Positions 50,801-57,800 of a DNA stretch of 64,000 nucleotides are shown here, in pieces (the stretch's first letter is position 1; every line of letters begins with the position of its first letter). The stretch lies in the NCBI GenBank assembly GCA_916610825.1, contig OU744450.1, forward strand, positions 15,009,767-15,073,766. Reading direction: 5' to 3'. Below the pieces are notes generated by a model. That model did no database searches. It had not been told where the DNA came from and saw nothing but the letters and a program-made list of their open reading frames with translations. The stretch comes from Haliclystus octoradiatus. Taxonomy: Eukaryota > Cnidaria > Staurozoa > Stauromedusae > Haliclystidae. The position numbers and the translations under genes were made by a program.

Positions 50801-50949
50801 AATTGGTCAGAAACCTACAATTCAATAGTTCAGTACATGTCAAAAACTGGTATGATCCCACCAAGGAGCAAGCATTCTACTTGAAGCTGATATTATCTTG
50901 TATACAAACAACAAGAATTTCACAGACTGAAGTCGATCAAAGAAAATAA
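20806..50949 (+). CDS. GLT1D1: GLT1D1-type glycosyltransferase, 13 coding exons, 360 residues
   Basis: Predicted cytosolic GT-B-fold glycosyltransferase (glycosyltransferase 1 domain-containing 1); its substrate is not established. Coding exons: 20806-20885, 21735-21883, 26526-26631, 27434-27485, 28185-28221, 28530-28580, 28858-28892, 28981-29050, 29506-29555, 31391-31434, 39877-39997, 42549-42647, 50761-50949. All introns are GT-AG. Lengths sum to 1,083 nt with every phase matching, giving 360 residues and a stop; vertebrate GLT1D1 is of similar size. Diagnostic blocks are LPGTGNLSTAERI (N-terminal loop), FVLIFGGTD (residues 82-90), ILVQSQG, FLLIAGLRPVKDPGYL, and VVNSSISEGMSAAILEAM. The last holds the EX7E motif (Glu257, Glu265) used by GT-B retaining enzymes for nucleotide-sugar binding. 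A poly-A signal candidate lies at 50985-50990. The introns hold most of the window's transposons. Confidence 0.93.
20886..21734. other. GLT1D1 intron 1
   Basis: Nothing recognisable beyond generic AT-rich intron sequence. Confidence 0.6.
21889..23605 (-). mobile_element. Penelope-like element with inverted terminal pseudo-LTRs
   Basis: On the minus strand, a partial reverse transcriptase reads from about 23330 (LFTNVPLDETLDVLVSRAF), through a frameshift near the A-run at 23200, to 22528. It keeps GVAMGSPLGPLIANTFM and the catalytic YVDDTFVI. A GIY-YIG endonuclease follows at 22181-22432 (YKCGLCDANYVGYT, H-E-R). A further frameshift lies near 22600. The coding part is flanked by about 266-bp inverted repeats, 21889-22155 and 23340-23605, a known architecture for Penelope pseudo-LTRs. 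Each repeat carries the hairpin motif CTTGAAAATG...CGAAAC. The RT is 5'-truncated. The left end begins within about 5 bp of the GLT1D1 exon 2 splice donor at 21884. Confidence 0.85.
23893..24068. repeat. Long imperfect palindrome with hammerhead-like arms
   Basis: ATAGAAATAAAGT...GACTAGAC at the left is the inverted partner of GTCTAGTC...ACTTTATTTCTAT at the right, around a TTCATATATGAA centre. In the left arm, read on the minus strand, GACGT, CTGATAA, a GCGC/GCGC hairpin, GAAAC, a UCUG/CAGA hairpin and ACGTC follow each other. The right arm on the plus strand has CTGATGA at 24001-24007 with a GTGC/GCGC hairpin, then CAAAG. This could be a MITE or a hammerhead-bearing retroelement remnant. 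Confidence 0.5.
24190..25150 (-). pseudogene. Decayed Penelope-like element (Neptune-type), RT end plus GIY-YIG
   Basis: Read on the minus strand from about 24850, fragments in shifting frames give VKINIRQTFLKLVEKHFP, LHKIFNPNTFEVSYSC, YINLTERTF, HMSTFRHEKSSN, AWELKNQSIDY, and AEKYHIICS. These match the tail of a reverse transcriptase followed by a GIY-YIG domain of Penelope elements with a Cys-rich linker. At least three frame changes and several stops show it is long dead. The right edge is approximate. It lies in GLT1D1 intron 2. Confidence 0.6.
25160..25675 (+). mobile_element. LINE 3' end fragment with (GAT)n tail
   Basis: A weak match to the conserved LINE ORF2 C-terminus (FNLALPQVWNDLLS-like, about 25385-25430) is followed by a short 3' UTR. 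This ends in AATAAATGATATGATGATGATGATG near 25650-25672. A short microsatellite tail is typical of CR1/L2-like elements. Confidence 0.45.
26139..26325 (-). repeat. Short interspersed palindromic repeat, copy B
   Basis: Inverted relative to copy A at 4108-4268. It shares the CAGTCAAACCTGTTATA edge and the ACTGTCTATAATGGTCACT core. Confidence 0.5.
26842..27012 (+). repeat. Short interspersed palindromic repeat, copy C
   Basis: Same orientation as copy A. It starts CAGTGAAACCTGTATATAACAG and keeps the AATACTATTTTAGACAT core. It lies in GLT1D1 intron 3. Confidence 0.55.
27627..27795 (-). repeat. tRNA-derived SINE, internally deleted copy
   Basis: Shares GCTGAGAGCAATGATGTTAAA and CAGCCGCGACACTGCAGATCA with the two longer copies at 29.7 and 53.3 kb. 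It lacks about 150 bp of their middle. The right end holds the tRNA-like part on the minus strand (TTAGCTCAGATGGCAGAGCC, an A box). Confidence 0.65.
29690..30055 (-). repeat. tRNA-derived SINE, full-length copy
   Basis: Read on the minus strand from 30055, the head is tRNA-like: GGCGGGATTAGCTCAGATGG with A box TAGCTCAGATGG, and about 45 nt on the B box GTGGTTCAAATCC. A roughly 250-bp body follows and ends near GGGCGACACC with an AT-rich tail. The tRNA head is a pol III promoter, not a working tRNA gene. It lies in GLT1D1 intron 9. Confidence 0.8.
31435..33050. other. GLT1D1 intron 10, left part
   Basis: No convincing gene, RNA or transposon was recognised. A 60-codon open frame at 31860-32042 has no recognisable features and is probably chance. 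Confidence 0.5.
33060..34910 (-). mobile_element. LINE relic, probably of the restriction-like-endonuclease type
   Basis: Minus strand, from about 34900 down: LVISEELPPTIQHIFFGASL, GGLRPIAVGLTLHKR, FGYGIRGGTEAAIHAAR, LKVDFSNAFNSLHRQ, GIQQGDPLGPLLLALTIHP and the catalytic WYLDDG, then LGLHLN-like and KCE blocks. This is a reverse transcriptase of a distinctive marine-invertebrate LINE type. The C-terminal part (33317-33767) has GAWLNAGLNALPS and CKCGQLVDQQGVHGPSC, a zinc-knuckle-like cluster. The tail at 33069-33263 has ETMGSFGSAATLFLKQLS and VAVQRGNANSIMGT. Between these last two, the section that carries the nuclease core in relatives appears deleted near 33290-33320. Frames change several times, so it is inactive. 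Confidence 0.7.
34911..37415. other. GLT1D1 intron 10, central part
   Basis: No ORF with recognisable domains. There are local short direct repeats of a GGAATGTGGGTAT-like word between 35148 and 35345. The rest is featureless AT-rich sequence. Confidence 0.5.
37420..37880 (-). mobile_element. LINE reverse-transcriptase fragment
   Basis: Minus strand fragments give GPFLFNIFTNDIALFLLHS, then a decayed ADD region (PNDNTLY), NKLIVNATKT and LKLLGVTLHCKL. This is the order seen at the end of CR1/Jockey-like reverse transcriptases. The catalytic AD-D pair reads PND-N here, so it is dead. Confidence 0.65.
37895..38530 (-). pseudogene. hAT/ZMYM-like (DUF4371-type) transposase relic
   Basis: Minus strand, in changing frames: FSIICDECSNISKIEQLSFY, MIAMSFDGFMAMKR, KYLIFMHCFCTLQLAC, then GIKRLKQLSRTRWTTR. 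These match the ordered blocks of hAT-related transposases with a DUF4371 domain: the DE(T/S)-DIS catalytic block, the DGA block, the HCxAH block and the TRW block. Stops and frameshifts interrupt it. It is a different lineage from the intact element at 15-19 kb. Confidence 0.6.
38640..39480 (-). pseudogene. THAP9/P-element-like transposase relic, second copy
   Basis: Minus strand from about 39455: MGIKQRLDMWKIGKDRKVYG, RVDFGSGPSKGE, AVISVICDGCFVNQ, MFFDVVHMMKLLRNKLGH. Below 39020 there is FELSKPTVDVFRTINKAFDM and LTSRSSLSFNAKK. The order and wording parallel the relic at 8.6-9.6 kb, so both are copies of one family. It is truncated at both ends and broken by stops. Confidence 0.75.
39998..40890. 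other. GLT1D1 intron 11, left part
   Basis: No gene or repeat recognised; AT-rich intronic sequence. Confidence 0.5.
40900..41960 (-). mobile_element. Decayed LINE ORF2 fragment
   Basis: Minus strand, in changing frames: SSAFNTVNHNI (RT block A remnant), a degraded GVPQGS-like block near 41700, CMHDIDSWMTWNDLKMNTRRT, IGFIIDSGMLTEDHVNKVCK and, near 41185, PILAELHWLPVEQRIIFK. This is the C-terminal half of a CR1/Jockey-like reverse transcriptase. Many stops make it ancient. Confidence 0.7.
42648..43251. other. GLT1D1 intron 12, left of the BEL insertion
   Basis: No coding or repeat features seen. The last five bases, GTTGC (43247-43251), are the target duplication of the BEL element. Confidence 0.6.
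43252..43779 (+). repeat. 5' LTR of the BEL/Pao element
   Basis: 528 bp, TGTAACCGACG to GTCCGAACA, with AATAAA at 43702-43707. Confidence 0.93.
43822..49644 (+). CDS. BEL/Pao gag-pol polyprotein, 1,940 residues
   Basis: ATG 43822 has a strong initiation context (CACCATGG). The upstream GTG at 43792 is less likely. Order of domains: charged coiled N-terminus; DUF1759-type Gag (about residues 295-400, FSGDPTQYPRFRSRFDEMV); two zinc-knuckle-like clusters (about 520-590, LCYLCLRQGHQLRDC); aspartic protease with LDTAANITL (Asp654; DTA rather than DSG); reverse transcriptase with DIEAMFLQV and YVDD (1075-1078); RNase H (FSDAS, Asp1253; YWTDSTTTL); integrase with an HHCC finger (HHSGNEHVL, CIICKK) and catalytic Asp1651, Asp1713, Glu1763; C-terminal DUF5641-like domain (GDLVLVMDSNLPR). 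No stop or frameshift is seen, so it may be active or very recently so. Confidence 0.95.
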   Translation: METRSRHAELLATEEELKSNIEESLTLLDKVYDEIEAKVTEEDTNEEEVLALKSKLKSVWDRYATLIAKFMSLMLVIDPVYIETAKAEHYKQCDKKSRYDDVISRNLRIYDLRTGHRQNDGKSLTSSRSSRISTAVSEAQIMEEQRQAVAAVENIQMEVDLDIKQLEIKVMKAKVEGNKKLEAAKQVLHKANIERITLQEEYPSDLETVDNISHTTSRKSKHSNSRSNHDSSDKNEFYSAKLSLSEHHRAYKYDTNKKQFSPTQSGQSAQSSIETEAIKEALLAIQRMNYANELPTPEIIKFSGDPTQYPRFRSRFDEMVMSRPLEETQKMTRLMQFLTGPAKSAVEGLENSGKGKLSRALSLLQERYGQSYTIVHALIKSLTEGGVIKTNDVIAFREFSDKVRSAKETLQNMKCIAEVTDSHLASIIQRTPKYFQRKWLQNVAKIRKLRKPTIEDIVKALDNEADALNDPVFGAIVSSARESTTDSTRTNKSRFNSNSNRATTLLTTVHKSDDKNTCLACTSNDHSIIMCQKFKSMTLEERLKLTRDKRLCYLCLRQGHQLRDCKSKHLCRKDNCGKRHSTFLHGNQTSSNSTVTATTATEISADDENDNESVRSHASVNASQNNNASDTMLQVLPVKVHYGGKSVETFAVLDTAANITLCEEGLLQELGVTGKQENMKINTVSKSIDQIKTTKAKIQVSSINSNSAKGMIELDVNSYPKLNVSCKSRMNFDPTKFEYLKDIKFPSIEDDRVKLLIGTNCPEALVAINYRSGKSNQPWAVETKLGWALLGPCTKPNATTTTKNVNLIDNQDQDPNLDDLSKQVEKFWQLDSYGTQNINAVGHSIEDKQALTIMNDTIKLVEGKYQIRLPWKDPDEELPNNRPIAERRLKSLRKRLANDDDLKKKYQDVINDYLLKGYARKVDNAAILQTSVKQWYLPHHPVINPAKPKIRVVFDAAAKYNGTSLNESLLQGPDLTSTLLGVLSRFRSGPIVIIADIEAMFLQVKVSPEDQAALKFLWWPEGDIDREPEEYQMQRHIFGATSSPSCATFALQRIAQDNQQQFSDEALKTLSRNFYVDDCLKAVQTEEEAIKLIEELRMLLQKGGFHLTKWASNKKRVIETVPDKERAAPKLDLDFEKLPVNRALGVIWDPTEDCFGFITLQLEKPVTKRGVLSYVSSLYDPLGFLSPYSLKAKLIIQDLWRNKVDWDDNIGDERAKKWNAWIAELSEISSIKIPRNVMSINGYKELQIHAFSDASQDGYGAVVYLRTTQLDDSVKCAFLLGKSRLAPLKATSIPRLELQASVIATRMVKAVLQELDLKIDQIIYWTDSTTTLQYIQNETKRFKVYVANRVSEIRDASEVGQWRHVPTKENPADDASRGLSSKDLAKENNRWLNGLAFLKDSEVDWPQSPLKDLQMVTDVNFTNEILIENDVNICQQQQQQENHTHNLVIHSNSWTKTLSSVAWFNRMKEYLKNKVNQKKTPNSASNLTIGSITIEERQIAETDIIKWVQGNGFEQEICKLKQNKPVQKSSTIIKLSPILHNGILKVGGRLSLANISDQAKHPIILPKDHHISKLIILHYHNKLHHSGNEHVLSEIRQKFWIINAKTIIRKTLRECIICKKREGKMGVQKMGDLPQSRVNAYKPAFYATGLDYFGPLKVKQRRSIVKRYGCIFTCLATRAVHIEMANNLETDSFINCLRRFSNRRGVPAEIRSDNGSNFTGAEKELKEALDKLNQTKVNKYLHDEGTRWIFNPAAASHMGGVWERLVRSTKRILKTVIGDGLVTEEVLQTVLVEAEGILNSRPLTMMSNDANDVTAITPNHLLHQTRGPPLPPGIFSKHDSNSKKRWRQSQFLTDCFWKRWIKEYLPTLQSRAKWQKLSINIKEGDLVLVMDSNLPRIQWPLGRITKTFPGRDGCVRSVEVKCRGSIIARPITKLCLLEAQ
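49794..50321 (+). repeat. 3' LTR of the BEL/Pao element
   Basis: 528 bp, matching the 5' LTR except for one base noticed. It is followed by the GTTGC duplication. Confidence 0.93.
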
Positions 50950-51520
50950 ATTACAGATAAATGATTGCGGTACTGAATTATCTAAATAAATTATAATGAA
51001 GCAGGAGAAACACTCACCAAAACTCTCATTTGGTAATCTATAACATGATGCTAGCCAGTAAAAACCCTTACTTGAATATTTATTATTATTGTTTGATGCA
51101 AAGCCCATGTTTGGCCCAAAAGTTTACACTTGGTTTTTACATTAATACAATCAAACCAACAACAAGACAATCAACACTGCTGTAACGGATAGCCTCATTT
51201 ATACTTTTGTCTATTTGTCCTAAACAATTGTTTGATTAAGGGGAGAGTACTGACCAGGTAACATAGCGCGATTAACCAACTTGTGCGTCATCAATTCGAG
51301 CAAGCCTTGAGAAAAGCTGTTGTGCAATTGTGCTTGCTTTCGTTTCATTATTCTAGCCGTATGTTGCTTTTATTGTAAAATATTTCAAATGTACAAATGA
51401 AAATCACAAATTGGTTGTTGTATGTAAATATGTACCCATTTTGTAGATATTTTGGTCTCATTATTTCATAACGTCCTGGACTGGAATGTGTTATTTACTA
51501 TGTGATGAAAGTGTAAAAAC
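50950..51520. other. GLT1D1 3' flank
   Basis: AATAAA at 50985-50990 is the likely poly-A signal of GLT1D1; another overlaps the stop codon. Nothing else recognised. Confidence 0.5.
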
Positions 51521-52439
51521 TAAGATGCAGAAATGGATTTAGTTCAATGGATTTATTCAACGAAACGTAACACAAGAAGAAAAAATTAAACTGACAAGTT
51601 GAGTAGATTGTTGTTGTGACTCAATAACTGACAACAAAATATTAACAGTAATTCATTATGATTCAATTGATAGCGTTAGCGTACATACAAGAGTAAGACC
51701 GTCTACATTACGGATTACCCAGCTATTTATATACATAGAAGAGAGGCGTCACCTTTACATAAAAGTGAGGCACGACACTCGCTTCTTCTTCTAAAATAAA
51801 AGTTAAGATATTGGATTACAGCATTAAAAATTTAAAATAAAATCAATTTAATGTTCAAATCAACCGGTATTATTTAATCTTAAAACTATAATATAGAAAT
51901 AGATAACATTATTATAAAATAGATGAATCAGAAGGATCCAATCTTATTGGTGGCTTGGACACGCGTCCTGATTTAGCAACACCAAGATATTATAATAAAA
52001 CCAAGATAGTCTAACTCAGATTTGTGTTTTAAAGAGTTTTTAACAGGCCATAACATCATCTTACCTTTGTGAAATCAACCAGATAAAATGTATTTAACAT
52101 CCTTAAGTATTGAATAATTCAAATTTGAAAACAGTATCTCTGTCCGACATTAATAACATTCTCAAAAGTTTATCTTTGTTGACCCAATATCGATCAATTC
52201 CAAATATTTGATCGCTTCTGCCACGGCAGAATCACTGAGAATTGGTCTCAAAGCTATTTTAAGATCATCTCGTTTTGATGCGAAAAAATTTGTGGGTTCA
52301 GAATATCAAAGTTAGTTTCTTGTGAAAAGATGGGTTTAGTTCAATGGATTTATTCAACGAAACGTAACACAGAAGAAGAAAAAATTAAACTGACAAGTCG
52401 ATTATCTTAAGAAAAAATCAAGCTCTTACAAGAAACTGG

Positions 52440-52665
52440 AACAATTTACATGTCAATTTGGCATGTCTCAAATCATAAATTCACCAACAAGAATTGTAGA
52501 CACATCACGCACAACAATTGACTTGATTTATGTGAATAACGTTAATCGTGTGGCACAATCGGATGTCATTCATATGAGTATCAGTAACCATTCCCTAGTT
52601 TTCTATTGTAACGATGGTGGATTAAGATATATGATAAATCGTTACTAGAAAATACACATAGACTA
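52440..52665 (+). mobile_element. LINE endonuclease fragment
   Basis: MSQIINSPTRIVDTSRTTID, then LIYVNN and SISNHSLVFY, match the C-terminal part of a CR1/L2-type endonuclease (family blocks of the QLI..PTR...S.TLID and SDHS kind). A short orphan piece inside the Gypsy LTR region. Confidence 0.65.
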
Positions 52666-53322
52666 GACAGTGATGAATCGTTATTTATGTCTTGTTCTAA
52701 TGACGGTAGGCAGAGGACTGTTATTTGATATTGTGTTACAAATTAATTTAATGAGTAAATATTGGTATGCATAAAAGAGAGGCTTAATGATAAAAAGGCT
52801 AAAATCTTATACACTACATAGCTCCCCCGCGAAAACGACGGGGTCGTACAAGATTAATAACAACTATATTTTATGATATACTGACATAATAAATTGTATT
52901 GTATGTGGAAAAAAGTGTAAATGATTAATGCTAAATAAGGGTAATGCTAAATGTTGTAATATTAATAAATTGATAAAATAGTGTAATGCAAGTTCTAGTG
53001 AATATAATTAGTAATGATGATATAGTAATGAAAATGTAAATAGAGGGTAATAATTGGGGTGAATACGAGGTAATAATATTGGATGTAATAATTCTTTAGT
53101 TTGGTTAGTAATAGATAGTATTTGGTTGAGGGTTGAAACGAACAGAGCGTCCAGATCTTGTTTTAGGTGCAGTGTTTGTAATAGGTTGAATATTAATTGT
53201 TGGTTGTAATAATGGTGCTGAGGTTGATGTTGAAGTTTACGTAGAAGGAATAGTTGATCGAATTGTAGTAGTTGGTGTTAACGTGGGTTGGATGACTTGA
53301 CTTGGTAGTGTAGCAGGTTTTA

Positions 53323-53688
53323 AAAAGTAATGTGGATGGTGTCGCCCTACCCAAGGTACCAGTACCACTCCTCTATTTCTAGAAGAGTGGCTCATTTCGC
53401 TAAGAGCAATGATGTTAAACGCTCCTTAGATCTCAGCCGCGACACTGCAGATCAATTTCAACAGATTTCATCCAGATAGGCCTTGATTGTCAATGCGCAA
53501 CGATGCGCCGCAGCTACTCACAATGCAATTCCTTCTGAACCATTCCATCCGCCATCCTTAGATGGTACTCATTTGATGTTTCAGATAAAGTCAAGGCTGA
53601 GTTGACCTGAGAGGGAGTTGAACCACAGTCGATCAGATATGATACGATCTGAAGTTCGGTTGCTCTGCCAACTGAGCTAATTACCCCT
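53323..53688 (-). repeat. tRNA-derived SINE with 10-bp target duplication
   Basis: Same family as 29690-30055. Minus-strand head GGGGTAATTAGCTCAGTTGGCAGAGC with an A box and, further on, GTGGTTCAACTCCC as B box. It is flanked by GCAGGTTTTA at 53313-53322 and 53689-53698, a clear target duplication inside the Gypsy relic. This fixes both element ends. Confidence 0.85.
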
Positions 53689-54670
53689 GCAGGTTTTAGA
53701 CGATCAATAGAAACAGTATAAGGAGTACCAAATTAGTCAATCACAAAAGTTTTAAGATTTCTGGAAACTACTTTGTATGGTCCTTGATAAGGTGATTCGA
53801 GGGGTTTCTTAACGCGATCAATTCGTAGCCAGACGTGTGTACATGTGGTAAGCTTTGGATCAACATAAGATGGTGTAGTAGTAGGAGTACGTGAAGGTGT
53901 TCGATGAAGATATGGTAAAATGGAACGGAGTTCAATTACGAGAGTTTCGGGAGAGTTAAAATTAGATGCCATTGTACGAGGAATTAAAATGTTTTCACCA
54001 GTGGCAATACTGAAAGGTGATAAGCCGGATTCGTCAGTTGACATGCGGGTAGCTAGGAGTGCCATTGTTAGAGTACGAAGCCAGTCTTTGTTGTTTGCGC
54101 GAAGAATTGTCTTGATTGTGCGATGACTTCGTTCGATTTTGCCGTTAGATTGAGGATGATAGGCTGTGGTGCGGACACGATGAAAACCAACTGAAAAAAA
54201 GGGGGATGAAGTTCTCGCCTGCCGGGGGGAAGAGGGGGGAAGAGAAGAGAGAGGAAAGAGGAGAAAAAGAGAGACCATGGTTCGACCCCCTTCTGGTTCT
54301 CTTTCCCAGTTGCCATTTTTTCTTCCTTTTTTAATCATAATATTCTATTTGATTCCATGACAAACAATAGTAATGTAACAACGCAAAAATTCAGTTGTGT
54401 TAACAGTGATATTATTTCAATTAGTACTATTTACTGTGCAATGCATCATATATATATATATATATAATAGCAAATTATTATTATTATCACTATCTTTACT
54501 GATCTTTACTTGAAAATTAGAAATCTAATACTTTATATAATGTATAATAATTATATATACTGTACTAATATATCAATATTAATAACATTGACACTAGTGT
54601 AATAGTAATAATGATAATAATAGTAGTACGCAAAATTCAATTCCAGGTAATTTACATGTATGTCCGATAC

Positions 54671-54801
54671 AATATCAATAATAATAACAATAATAATAAT
54701 AATAACAATAATAATAATAACAATAACAATAACAATAATAACAATAACAATAATAATAATAATAATAATATTAATAATAATAATAACAATAATATTAATG
54801 T
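54671..54801. repeat. AAT/AAC trinucleotide microsatellite
   Basis: About 130 bp of interspersed AAT and AAC units, with a few ATT. The open frames on both strands (poly-Asn, poly-Leu) are artefacts of the repeat. Confidence 0.95.
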
Positions 54802-54879
54802 ATAAATATAATGATTGTAGTAATAATAAAAAATGACTTTCATAATGTTTGATTTAATGATAAAGATCTCTTCCATTGT

Positions 54880-57800
54880 TCATAAGTGATATGACCCATT
54901 GTACTTGGACAATACCATTTCCCCTGAACTTAGAGATGTCCGGTTGTTTTTGTCTTTGGCTTATTACATGCCCCACAACAATATTCCTTGTACTTGCATC
55001 TAGAACTCTGTCCTGCTTCTTTTTTTTGTGGCGATAGATTGTAGCACGAGCCCGAGTGTCGGTCGGTATTACTCCAGACGCGGTTTCCACAGTTCGTCTT
55101 GAGTCATTTGCTCTCCTAGTTCTATTTGTTCCTTGTGAACAAGTGTTCTCTGGGAGTTGTAGTTGATGTTGATTGGTTGGTCACGGAACTGTTGGCAGTG
55201 GTGTCGGTAGACACAACGACGCTATTAACGGTGTAGATGCAACACCATACTGGCGAGGAAGTGATGCACCTTGCTTTAAGCTTAGAATCTCTTGTGTTTT
55301 CAACTGCTTGTTATACCTTTAAATAGAACAAATTGAAATTAGAGTTTGAATAAAACTATCAACAACATTGACAGCACAAATTACTGTCTAATTATTCATC
55401 TCTGATGACGGCAAAGGTATAATTGCAACAATCATATTTGCAGTTCATTGAATGTCATATGGAGATAGATTTTTAAATATGGAGGTCGAATTCGGAAGTA
55501 AAATTCTGTCTGATGAGGATGAAGACAAAAATACTCAATATTTTAAGGGAGCTGAAATTACTATTCATATCAATCTACTATTGACTAAGAGAAACTACTT
55601 CAGCCAAACCTGTTATAGCAGTCACCTTTATAAAGTAGCCATCTGTATATAGTGGTCATCTATGTTGTTTTAATGTACGCATATAAAGGCCTCCTGCATA
55701 TATAACAGTTCTCTATACCAATTCTCTAGAGTTCATAGCTGTATGTGTGTGGCTGCTATATACATGATTTATTGCATTTAAAGAAAAGTTTTTACTTACC
55801 ATTCTCGTAATGTTTGCACGCTCAACGGTGGGAGAACAAGATCTGCGACTTCCATTATTGTATAGTTTGATTCGATCGCCATCCTTATTTCCATATATCG
55901 TGTCAAAATCAAAGTGAAGCGTTGTATTGTTTTACCTATGAATGATGAAAAGGATGTTAAGACTTTGCTAAACAATAATATAGAAAGTAAAATAGCTGGC
56001 ACACAAATAGCATACCTTCACGTTTCTCTGCAGCTGAATATTTAATGCAAAGTTTTTTACATAGCATCTCGCAAATTCGATTGCAGTCAGGAAACTGAGC
56101 TGCAACACCACTACTGACAAACAATCTGAGAAACAAATAACAAATCTGAGTCAAGTATGGGAATATTTTAACTTTGTTCAATAATTGAAAATTAAGTGCA
56201 TAGCCTTTGAGCTACCTGGCTGTGCTTGTAACTCCTGGGACCAAGCTTGACAATTGTCGTACTTTAAATGTTTTTGATGAAATATTGTCAGATGCTTTGA
56301 AGGCATATTTTGTACGCTTTTTATCATACTCATTTAATAGATTATACAGCCGACAAATTTGTTCCCTGTTTTTATTACTAATTGCGATTCTTCCCTTTGG
56401 CAATGACAATAAGAAAGATACCAAGTCTTCTACACGGTCAATACCAGGAACGCCGCGAGAATCAACAGACTGCTACAAGTTGAAAAATAGAGAGACAATC
56501 AAAATGTGTACACTGTCACACTGTATAACAAATACTTCCAATAATACTATTATACAAATTTCATATTGCATACTTCTGTTGATTGAGATTGTAAAATATC
56601 ATCCCAGTTATCATCTGACGGTAAGGCAACATCAGAACTCTGCAAATAAATTCCAAAAGTAGCATTCATTAGTTATCAGTTACACTTATTAGTCATTGAG
56701 ATTTTCTGAACATAAACAGAGCACTTTGTTAAACCTCACACCAGAAACAATTGGGCAACTGTTAGGCGATGGCGAGGGAATAGTAACATTGGAATTCTGC
56801 AAAATCATATAAATAGAGTAGCATTTATTACCTGTGTGCACTGTGCATATGCAATCATGAATCATATATACACATCATTTTGTAAATCCTCACCTCAGAA
56901 ACAAGCTCCTTTTGGTAGGGATGACTAATAGAAACAGAGGTGCTCGGCAAGACAAAATCAGATGACTGAAAATATAATTCAAAAACAGGTTCAGTAGAAG
57001 CTACAAGGAATCAGGGTGAAATTACCAGACAGATCTCTTCAGTGCCTACATGCAGAACTTACCAACGGGGTAATTGTTAGATCTATATCAACGTCATCTG
57101 AAAACCCTTCATCGTTTTGTTCACTGTCACTAGTATCTTCCTTCTCTTCCAGTTCATTGACAGTTGGCCATTGTAGTGGACTCCCAGTTTGACCAAACAA
57201 ATACTCGACCCCAATCAGCTCACCTGAAAAATTGATTTCTGAATTATTTGCATTGCCTAGTTCTTAAACTTTCAGAAATCAGCTGAATTGCAATGTTACC
57301 TGTGTATTCATTAATATGCTTATTGTGAGTACAATTTGTGATTGTTGTACCAAGCAATTTCATACTCAAGCTGTCAACAGCATTTGTTAACTTTATGTCA
57401 TAGGACGGCAGTTTTTTGGACAAGGATTGATCAGGGTCGTACATCGCAGCACCTCTGTCAGCGTTCCACCTGACCAACCCTTCCAGAAGATACATTTGCA
57501 TGTTGCTTGCATTGGCTGAATTTCCTACATTATCAAACCAAATAATAACATGAAGCTTTAACGCAAAGATAATTATGAAGTACTGAATATAAAAATGAGC
57601 ATGTACATACCGGGGATGAATCTGTTTAGGTGAAGGTGGAATGATTCCAATGAACTAGATCCACGTGAACATCTGTATACAGGAAGATCTATCTCTCCTT
57701 TTCTTAAGGTGCCAGTCTTTGTATACAATTGGAAGGATAAGGGATCTTGGATACAATGCAGATGTTTTTTTGCTCCTCCCAAACAGCTGGAACATTGACA

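Larger units (their letters stand above)
51525..54200 (-). mobile_element. Ty3/Gypsy LTR retrotransposon relic
   Basis: On the minus strand, 53733 to about 54195 encodes an integrase end: VRTTAYHPQSNGKIERSHRT (with the third catalytic Glu), LATRMSTDESGLSPF, and a C-terminal PYQGPYKVVSR block. Downstream on the same strand, a purine tract GCGGGGGAGC (complement of 52826-52835) precedes a likely 3' LTR. The LTR runs from about 52819 (TGTAGTGTATAAG) down to about 51525. A 75-bp segment at 51527-51602 recurs at 52328-52403, suggesting rearranged LTR pieces. The 5' half of the element is missing. A SINE and a LINE fragment have inserted into it. Confidence 0.6.

Noticed and set aside
54611-54876. 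Poly-Asn and poly-Leu open frames
   Set aside because: Both are translations of the AAT/AAC microsatellite.
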